Source: JADFDG01 sp965232985 (GTDB taxonomy: Bacteria > Pseudomonadota > Gammaproteobacteria > Pseudomonadales > JADFDG01). Taken from it: a DNA stretch of 49,455 bases. Positions 45,302 through 49,455 of this stretch are shown here, piece after piece. The notes under the pieces were generated by a model that saw only the letters and a list, made by a program, of their open reading frames with translations, was not told where the DNA came from and did not search any database. The position numbers and the translations under genes were made by a program. The DNA is taken from NCBI GenBank assembly GCA_965232985.1, contig CBDDRC010000002.1, positions 1 through 49,455 of the forward strand, in the 5' to 3' direction. How positions within the stretch are numbered: position 1 is the first letter of the stretch; every line of letters starts with the position of its first letter.

Positions 45302-46788
45302 GCAACTGGGACGTCCCCACGCCCCCGACGACTTACGGTTGCCTGCCGTTCCCGACGTTCCAGGCAGCCGTAAACCAAGTTCATGATAACTCCCAGGCAC
45401 CCCAACGGATGTGCCTCACGACCGCACTCTCGGCTCTGTCACTCGCAAGCCAGGGTGTCATTGACGTCGGCACCCCGAGCGGCCGCATCATCCCCACATC
45501 GCTCTTGATTCTGATTGTCGCCAAATCGGGCGAACGGAAATCAACCATCGAGGCAATGTTCCTGCAAGCTATTCGTGCATTTCAGGCGGAGCACGACAAG
45601 AACTATCGCATCGCCCTTGAACGCTACGAACGAGACGTTCGCATATGGACTACCAAAACCAAGGCGCTTGAGAAAGCGCTGAATAAGCTCGTTTCCGACA
45701 GAATGAATTGTGTCGAAGCTGAAGCTGCGCTTCGCCAACACATGGACGAGGAGCCGGTCGTTCCGCGCAAGATTCAACTTCTCTACGAAGATGCGACCCC
45801 GCAAGCGATTTTGTGGGGCCTATATGCTGACTTCCCGTCGGCGGGGCTGATGTCGAGCGAAGGCGGGTCCATCCTGGATGGCCCTGCGTTCGCCGACATG
45901 CCAAAACTGAACGCGCTTTGGAGTGGCGACCAGTTGACGGTGAGCCGGGTAACCAAAGGTACATTCCGTATTGTAGATGGTCGGCTGACGGCCTCAATCA
46001 TGGTGCAGCCCGGCATCTTCGACCGCCACATGGATCGACATGGTGGTGCGGTGCGTGATTCCGGTCTTTATGCACGGTTCATGGTGTGCTATCCGGCTTC
46101 TACCCAAGGAACTCGTTTCCTGAAGCACGGAACGAAATCGTCGGATCACATCGATGCTTTTTCAGCACGGATAACAGAAATCTTAGAAAGGAATCTCGCG
46201 ATCATCCGCGATCCTGATTTCAAACGGCAAGTACTTGAGTTCTCGCCCGAGGCGAGCGCCCGCTGGCTGGAATTCTACAACTGGGTCGAAAGCGAACTCC
46301 GCCCGCAAGGGCGGTTTCAAGAAGCCGGCGACCACGCATCAAAGCTTGCGGATAACGTTGCCCGTGTGGCAGCGCTTCTTCACTACTTCGAGGGATTCGA
46401 AGGGCTTATTTCCCTCGATACCGTCAACGCAGCCATCCAAATTTGCGACGCCTGCTCGCATGACTTCACGTACTTGTTCGTCAAGCCGCCGCAGGGGCAC
46501 CAGGATGCCCGCAGTCTCGACGATATGCTTAACCGGCTTCGCCAACGTACACGGTACGTACGGAAAAACCACGTACGCCGCTGCTGCCCCCACGCCATGC
46601 GGTCTGATGGACGTTTTTACGCAGCGCTCGATTTACTCTGCTCTCAGGGTAGCGTAGCGACGTTCTTAGACCATAAAAACGCAGAGTGGCTGGACCTCAT
46701 GCCACATCTCCCGCCGCCGCCAGTCACCACCGCCATCGTCGCTGCCCTGCAGCCCATCCCCGTCGCGCCGCCCAAGTTCCCTGCCTAA
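45298..46788 (+). CDS. YfjI-like (DUF3987) P-loop protein
   Basis: 496-aa protein of the DUF3987 family, like E. coli CP4-57 YfjI. A modified P-loop AKSGERKST at 75-83 is typical of the family. The Walker B-like region and later helices (LLYEDATPQAILWGL, LMSSEGGSILDGPAFADMPK, PEASARWLEFYNWVESEL) follow, and the C-terminal part has a winged-helix-like segment and a Pro-rich tail. Members resemble the helicase/ATPase half of primase-helicases on mobile elements; exact activity is unproven. It is coupled to alpA and followed by a clear terminator. Confidence 0.88.
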   Translation: MSNWDVPTPPTTYGCLPFPTFQAAVNQVHDNSQAPQRMCLTTALSALSLASQGVIDVGTPSGRIIPTSLLILIVAKSGERKSTIEAMFLQAIRAFQAEHDKNYRIALERYERDVRIWTTKTKALEKALNKLVSDRMNCVEAEAALRQHMDEEPVVPRKIQLLYEDATPQAILWGLYADFPSAGLMSSEGGSILDGPAFADMPKLNALWSGDQLTVSRVTKGTFRIVDGRLTASIMVQPGIFDRHMDRHGGAVRDSGLYARFMVCYPASTQGTRFLKHGTKSSDHIDAFSARITEILERNLAIIRDPDFKRQVLEFSPEASARWLEFYNWVESELRPQGRFQEAGDHASKLADNVARVAALLHYFEGFEGLISLDTVNAAIQICDACSHDFTYLFVKPPQGHQDARSLDDMLNRLRQRTRYVRKNHVRRCCPHAMRSDGRFYAALDLLCSQGSVATFLDHKNAEWLDLMPHLPPPPVTTAIVAALQPIPVAPPKFPA

Positions 46789-46816
46789 AGTAACTCCAAG
46801 CGGCTCATAGCCTCTG

Positions 46817-46850
46817 CCCGGACAGGCGTGCCTGTCCGGGTTTCCTGTTT
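46817..46850 (+). terminator. Intrinsic terminator after the yfjI-like gene
   Basis: CCCGGACAGGC and GCCTGTCCGGG (11-bp inverted repeat, minimal spacer) followed by TTTCCTGTTT, 28 nt after the stop codon. The repeat is also a near-perfect palindrome, so on the minus strand it could fold the same way but lacks a U-tract there. Confidence 0.85.
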
Positions 46851-46865
46851 CTGGTGGATCAACTC

Positions 46866-46937
46866 TCAGTCGACAACAACCGGTGCCACGGAAGGGCGCT
46901 TCTTGCTCAAGCATGACCAGCAACTCTGGATTTCCAT
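46866..46937 (-). CDS. Possible 23-codon small ORF with a strong ribosome-binding site
   Basis: On the minus strand an ATG is preceded by GGGAGG with a 7-nt spacer, the best Shine-Dalgarno match in the element. It encodes 23 residues starting MEIQSCWSCLSKKRP, with a CxxC, a basic centre and a Val-rich end, then TGA. A 16-bp perfect inverted repeat lies 6 nt upstream of the GGGAGG, and a hairpin lies downstream. It is too short to judge by homology; it might be a leader or regulatory peptide, or chance. Confidence 0.35.
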   Translation of the reverse strand: MEIQSCWSCLSKKRPSVAPVVVD

Positions 46938-46955
46938 ACAGCAACCTCCCTGAGC

Positions 46956-46991
46956 AACGCTAATTTGGCTACAAGTAGCCAAATTAGCGTT
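46956..46991. promoter_or_regulatory. Perfect 16-bp inverted repeat (operator or hairpin)
   Basis: AACGCTAATTTGGCTA is followed by a 4-nt spacer and its exact reverse complement, within a 362-bp gap that has no recognised gene. The core TTTGGCTAC/GTAGCCAAA could be a regulator operator. As RNA on either strand it would form a very stable hairpin, but no U-tract follows, so it is not a terminator. Confidence 0.9.
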
Positions 46992-47062
46992 ATCCGCATG
47001 ACGCCTCCTCGCGCAACGCCCACGATTTCAGATTTTTTCAGAAACATACCACCCTCCTGATG

Positions 47063-47098
47063 CCGCCCCTAGCTTCGCGAAAACGAAGTAGGGGGCGG
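47063..47098 (+). promoter_or_regulatory. Leader hairpin upstream of the zinc-ribbon/glycine-zipper gene
   Basis: CCGCCCCTAGCTTCG and CGAAGTAGGGGGCGG pair over about 15 positions with one mismatch and two G-U pairs, with loop CGAAAA, followed by TGCGTTTT. It ends about 50 nt before the start codon, so it is either a terminator of incoming transcription or a structured 5' leader. Confidence 0.6.
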
Positions 47099-47150
47099 TG
47101 CGTTTTGGGCCATTGCACCCTATCCAACGCCGTTAATCAGGAGCTATCTC

Positions 47151-47639
47151 ATGCATCATCATTGTCCTCGCTGCCACAGCACCGCTGTGGCTCCCCTCAA
47201 CTTCGCTCGCAAAGCCGGTGGTACCGTCGGCACAGTCGCAGGAGCCGTTGGTGGCTTTGCCGCCGCGTCAGCCGGCGCGGAGACTGGCGCTGTCGTAGGT
47301 GCAGCGTTTGGCCCCGCCGGCATCCTGATTGGCGGCCTCACTGGCGCAGTACTCGGCAGCCTGGTAGGCGGTGTCGCAGGTGGTACGGCCGGCATTACGC
47401 TGGGCCACGTCATCGACGAGAACATCCTCGACAACTTCCGCTGCTTGCACTGCGCCTTTGTGTTCGGCAAACGCCACGACAGGGTCGCGCCGATGGGTCC
47501 GTCGGGAATGCATGACGATGACGAAGAACTTGACTCCCCTGTTATGCCGGATCCGGTAGCGGCTCTAGTCCCACGCCGCGGACTTCGTGCCTGGTGGGCT
47601 CGCATCTTCGGAAGCAATCGTTACAGCTCATCTCGTTGA
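47151..47639 (+). CDS. Split zinc-ribbon protein with a glycine-zipper membrane segment
   Basis: 162-aa protein. C5-P-R-C8 at the N terminus and C98-L-H-C101 form two CxxC knuckles, while residues 22-86 between them are a Gly/Ala-rich zipper (AGGTVGTVAGAVGGFAAASA, then GPAGILIGGLTGAVLGSLVG) long enough for two TM helices. The knuckles could come together as one zinc ribbon on the same side of a membrane hairpin. An acidic stretch (MHDDDEELDSP) and a basic tail follow. I know such proteins only as hypothetical genes on integrative elements; function is unknown. AGGAG precedes the ATG. Confidence 0.78.
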   Translation: MHHHCPRCHSTAVAPLNFARKAGGTVGTVAGAVGGFAAASAGAETGAVVGAAFGPAGILIGGLTGAVLGSLVGGVAGGTAGITLGHVIDENILDNFRCLHCAFVFGKRHDRVAPMGPSGMHDDDEELDSPVMPDPVAALVPRRGLRAWWARIFGSNRYSSSR

Positions 47640-47701
47640 GACAATGAACCAACCATCTGGGTGGCACTCCGCCGTTCAATGAGTATCGCCCCCTCACGAA
47701 G

Positions 47702-47730
47702 AAGCCCGCCTCGCGCGGGCTTTCGCGTTT
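47702..47730 (+). terminator. Terminator-like hairpin immediately upstream of the radC-like gene
   Basis: AAGCCCGC and GCGGGCTT arms with a CTCGC loop, then TTCGCGTTT. The Shine-Dalgarno CTGGAG begins at the next base and the radC ATG 12 nt later, so the hairpin is both a terminator for upstream transcription and part of the radC leader region. Confidence 0.7.
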
Positions 47731-47742
47731 CTGGAGTCTCAT

Positions 47743-48237
47743 ATGACCAAACCACTCTTCATCAAGAACGAGCAAGGCCTCTACCGGGTGCGCGGCTACT
47801 TCCGGCCGGAGGACATCGTCAGGGTCGCCGCAGACATCCTCCTCGACGGCATGGCCGGCAAGGAAGTCATGGGTAACCCAGCCAATGCCGCACGCTTCGT
47901 CCAGCTCGCCCTGGCGCAGGAGAAGAATGAGCACTTCTGTGCCCTATTCCTGAATACCCAGCACCAACTGATCCGTTTCGAGACATTGTTCACCGGCACC
48001 GTGGACGGCGCTTCGGTTTATCCCCGCGTCGTTGTGCAGAAGGCGCTGGAGTTCAACGCCGGTGCGGTGATCTTCGCGCACAATCATCCCAGCGGTGAGT
48101 GTGAGCCTTCCTCGGCTGATCGGCAGATCACCCGTCGCTTGGTCGATGCGCTCGCGTTGGTCGACGTCCGCGTACTCGACCATTTCGTTGTCTCCCGTAC
48201 CAAATACGTGAGCTTCGCCGAACGCGGCCTGCTCTGA
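47743..48237 (+). CDS. RadC-type JAMM (JAB) domain protein
   Basis: 164-aa protein equivalent to the JAB half of RadC/YeeS/YfjY proteins. The metal-site residues are H113 and H115 in FAHNHPSGECEP, D126 in SSADRQIT, and E63 in KNEHFCALFL. The N-terminal helix-hairpin-helix of chromosomal RadC is replaced by a short different segment. These proteins are common on integrative elements and phages; a DNA-repair role is doubtful, and protease or anti-restriction-linked roles have been proposed. GGAG lies six bases before the ATG. Confidence 0.93.
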   Translation: MTKPLFIKNEQGLYRVRGYFRPEDIVRVAADILLDGMAGKEVMGNPANAARFVQLALAQEKNEHFCALFLNTQHQLIRFETLFTGTVDGASVYPRVVVQKALEFNAGAVIFAHNHPSGECEPSSADRQITRRLVDALALVDVRVLDHFVVSRTKYVSFAERGLL

Positions 48238-48240
48238 CCT

Positions 48241-48257
48241 GTCGTCGTATCGACGAC
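48241..48257. repeat. Short perfect inverted repeat after the radC-like gene
   Basis: GTCGTCG, a TAT spacer, then CGACGAC, 4 nt after the stop codon. No U-tract follows, so it is not an obvious terminator; it may stabilise the 3' end of the transcript or be an operator. Confidence 0.7.
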
Positions 48258-48286
48258 ATCCGCTGTCGCCCCACCCAAACACATTG

Positions 48287-48309
48287 GCCCCACCCCTCCG
48301 GGTGCGGGC
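48287..48309 (+). promoter_or_regulatory. Leader hairpin upstream of the DUF932 gene
   Basis: Inner arms CACCC and GGGTG with loop CTCC, extended by outer GCCC and GGGC with one bulge, then TTCTATG. It lies 15 nt before the Shine-Dalgarno CTGGAG of the DUF932 gene, the same layout as the hairpin before the radC-like gene. Confidence 0.6.
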
Positions 48310-48336
48310 TTCTATGCCCTTCATCTGGAGAAACCC

Positions 48337-49296
48337 ATGGCGCATCTTGTTCAGACGATGGCCTATGTCGGGGAAACACCCTGGCACGGCCTCGGCAACC
48401 AACTCACTCCCAAGCAACCGCTTTCCGTCTGGGCCAAGCAGGCCGGCATGGACTGGCAGATCGTCGAATCGCCGGTCTGCTTTATGACCGGCAAAGCCGG
48501 GCATCTCGGCGGCATCAAATCGTTCGATGACCACAAGGTGCTCTTCCGCTCTGACAGCAAGGAACCGTTGTCGGTCGTCAGTGCGCGCTACAAGGTCGTG
48601 CAGCCGCGCGAGATCCTCGAGTTCTATCGCGACCTCACGGAAATCTCTGGCTTCGAACTGGAAACAGCCGGCGTTTTGAAAGGCGGTCGAAAAGTCTGGG
48701 CACTGGCACGTACCGGGCAATCCGGCGCACTCAAGGGCGATGACGTCACCAACGGTTATGTCCTGCTGGCCACCGCCTGCGACGGCACGCTAGCAACCAC
48801 GGCGCAGTTCACCAGTGTGCGCGTCGTCTGCAACAACACGCTGTCGATTGCGCTGGATGGCAAGACAGGCGCGGTCAAGGTGCCCCACTCCACCACGTTT
48901 GATCCGCAAGCTGTGAAGAAGCAGCTCGGCATCTGTGTGTCGGCTTGGGACGAGTTCATGTACCGGCTGAAGGCCTTGAGCGAGCGCAAGGTCAAACCGC
49001 TGGAAGCGCAGAACTACTTCCTGCGCGTGTTTTCGGATGAGTCGAAGCCGGGAGCTATCCAGACCAGCGAGCGCCTGATGACCCGCACCCTCGAACTGTT
49101 CGATGGCAAGGGCATGGGCGCTGATCTGTCCTCGTCCAAGGGCACGGCGTTCGGACTGCTCAACGCAGTCACGCAATACGTCGATCACGAGCGCCGGGCG
49201 CGCAACACCGACAACCGTCTCGACTCGGCCTGGTTCGGCCACGGTGCCGACTTGAAACAGAAGGCGCTCGATCACGCACTGGCGATGGTCGCCTGA
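48337..49296 (+). CDS. DUF932 domain-containing protein
   Basis: 319-aa protein of the DUF932 family found on plasmids, ICEs and phages (phage/plasmid-like protein TIGR03299 group). It begins MAHLVQTMAYVGETPWHGLG, followed by ICVSAWDEFMYRL- and RVFSDESK-type segments and a C-terminal helical part with GLLNAVTQYVDHERRARNTD. Function is unknown. GGAG six bases before the ATG. The gene lies between two terminator-like hairpins and is probably its own transcript unit. Confidence 0.92.
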   Translation: MAHLVQTMAYVGETPWHGLGNQLTPKQPLSVWAKQAGMDWQIVESPVCFMTGKAGHLGGIKSFDDHKVLFRSDSKEPLSVVSARYKVVQPREILEFYRDLTEISGFELETAGVLKGGRKVWALARTGQSGALKGDDVTNGYVLLATACDGTLATTAQFTSVRVVCNNTLSIALDGKTGAVKVPHSTTFDPQAVKKQLGICVSAWDEFMYRLKALSERKVKPLEAQNYFLRVFSDESKPGAIQTSERLMTRTLELFDGKGMGADLSSSKGTAFGLLNAVTQYVDHERRARNTDNRLDSAWFGHGADLKQKALDHALAMVA

Positions 49297-49318
49297 TCCA
49301 ACCAAATGACGGCACAAC

Positions 49319-49347
49319 AGCCCGGCCTCGCGCCGGGCTTTTTGTTT
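49319..49347 (+). terminator. Intrinsic terminator after the DUF932 gene
   Basis: AGCCCGGC and GCCGGGCT arms with a CTCGC loop, followed by TTTTTGTTTG. The loop is identical to that of the hairpin before the radC-like gene. A further small hairpin (GCGCC, TTAC, GGCGC at 49,368-49,381) abuts the AGGAG of the next gene. Confidence 0.9.
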
Positions 49348-49393
49348 GTGCTTTCCCTGACGAACAAGCGCCTTACGGCGCAGGAGCAATCCC

Positions 49394-49455
49394 ATGTCCG
49401 ATTACCTGGCGCTTGCCACGCAGGCGCAAGAGAAGAACCGCGAGATCCTGATCAA
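49394..49455 (+). CDS. Start of a further element gene (truncated by the window end)
   Basis: An ATG preceded by AGGAG opens MSDYLALATQAQEKNREILI and continues beyond the window. Twenty codons are too few to assign a family. The arrangement (terminator, small hairpin, strong ribosome-binding site) repeats that of the previous genes. Confidence 0.6.
   Translation, partial: MSDYLALATQAQEKNREILI

Noticed and set aside
46666..46944. 92-codon minus-strand frame starting at a TTG
   Set aside because: Mostly antisense to the yfjI-like gene, and its TTG has the Shine-Dalgarno directly against it. The shorter ATG frame beginning at 46,937 uses that site better.
46956..46991. Terminator
   Set aside because: The hairpin would be very stable, but neither strand has a following U-tract.

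Overview
This window is chromosomal DNA from a GC-rich gammaproteobacterium. The main evidence is gene order. A nadB / rpoE(algU)-rseA(mucA)-rseB(mucB)-mucD-lepA-lepB-rnc-era-recO-pdxJ-acpS block, a gacS / cysM-rlmD-relA-mazG block and an rppH-ptsP block match the layout known from Pseudomonas and relatives. rpsU-yqeY-dnaG-rpoD is the macromolecular-synthesis operon. The ExDD-type RelA, PtsP and GacS also point to Gammaproteobacteria. I cannot name a genus.

Layout. 1-5.7 kb (minus): cysM, a PolB-like 3'-5' exonuclease, rlmD, relA and a truncated mazG, mostly with 4-nt overlaps. 5.9-8.7 kb (plus): the tripartite sensor kinase GacS/BarA. 8.7-19.2 kb (minus): the sigma-E envelope-stress operon, running into protein-export, translation, RNA-processing, repair and cofactor genes; a sigma-E-type promoter lies upstream of rpoE, and mucC is missing. 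19.5-21.1 kb: nadB, divergent. 21.1-23.9 kb: leuA, divergent from an Lrp-family regulator and a flavodoxin-like oxidoreductase. 23.9-27.5 kb: ptsP and rppH, divergent from a HAD phosphatase. 27.5-32.5 kb: lipid and redox genes (START protein, Mpo1-like protein, class C beta-lactamase-fold hydrolase, Rieske ferredoxin, nitronate monooxygenase, EamA transporter). 32.8-38.0 kb: cca, a pteridine-reductase-like SDR, a DUF4124 protein with a decayed copy beside it, folBK, plsY and tsaD. 38.2-43.1 kb: rpsU, yqeY, dnaG and rpoD, with terminators before dnaG and after rpoD.

At 43,160-43,236 there is a tRNA with a CAU anticodon, best read as tRNA-Ile2 because of its C4-G69 and C5-G68 pairs. Beyond it the character changes: base composition is visibly lower in GC, known housekeeping genes stop, and the gene set is that of an integrated element. 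It holds an uncharacterised 445-aa protein, an AlpA-type regulator overlapping a YfjI-like (DUF3987) P-loop protein, a split zinc-ribbon/glycine-zipper protein, a RadC-type JAMM protein, a DUF932 protein and the start of another gene. The tRNA / unknown / alpA / yfjI order recalls E. coli CP4-57. No integrase and no second att copy are in view, so the element must continue past the right edge.

The most unusual signals are in this right end. There are nine AGCC repeats upstream of alpA. A perfect 16-bp inverted repeat sits just upstream of a strong Shine-Dalgarno and a 23-codon ORF on the minus strand. A hairpin precedes each of the last four genes, and two of these are terminators sharing the same CTCGC loop. 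The rest of the window is well-conserved core genome, with a few local oddities listed in the findings.
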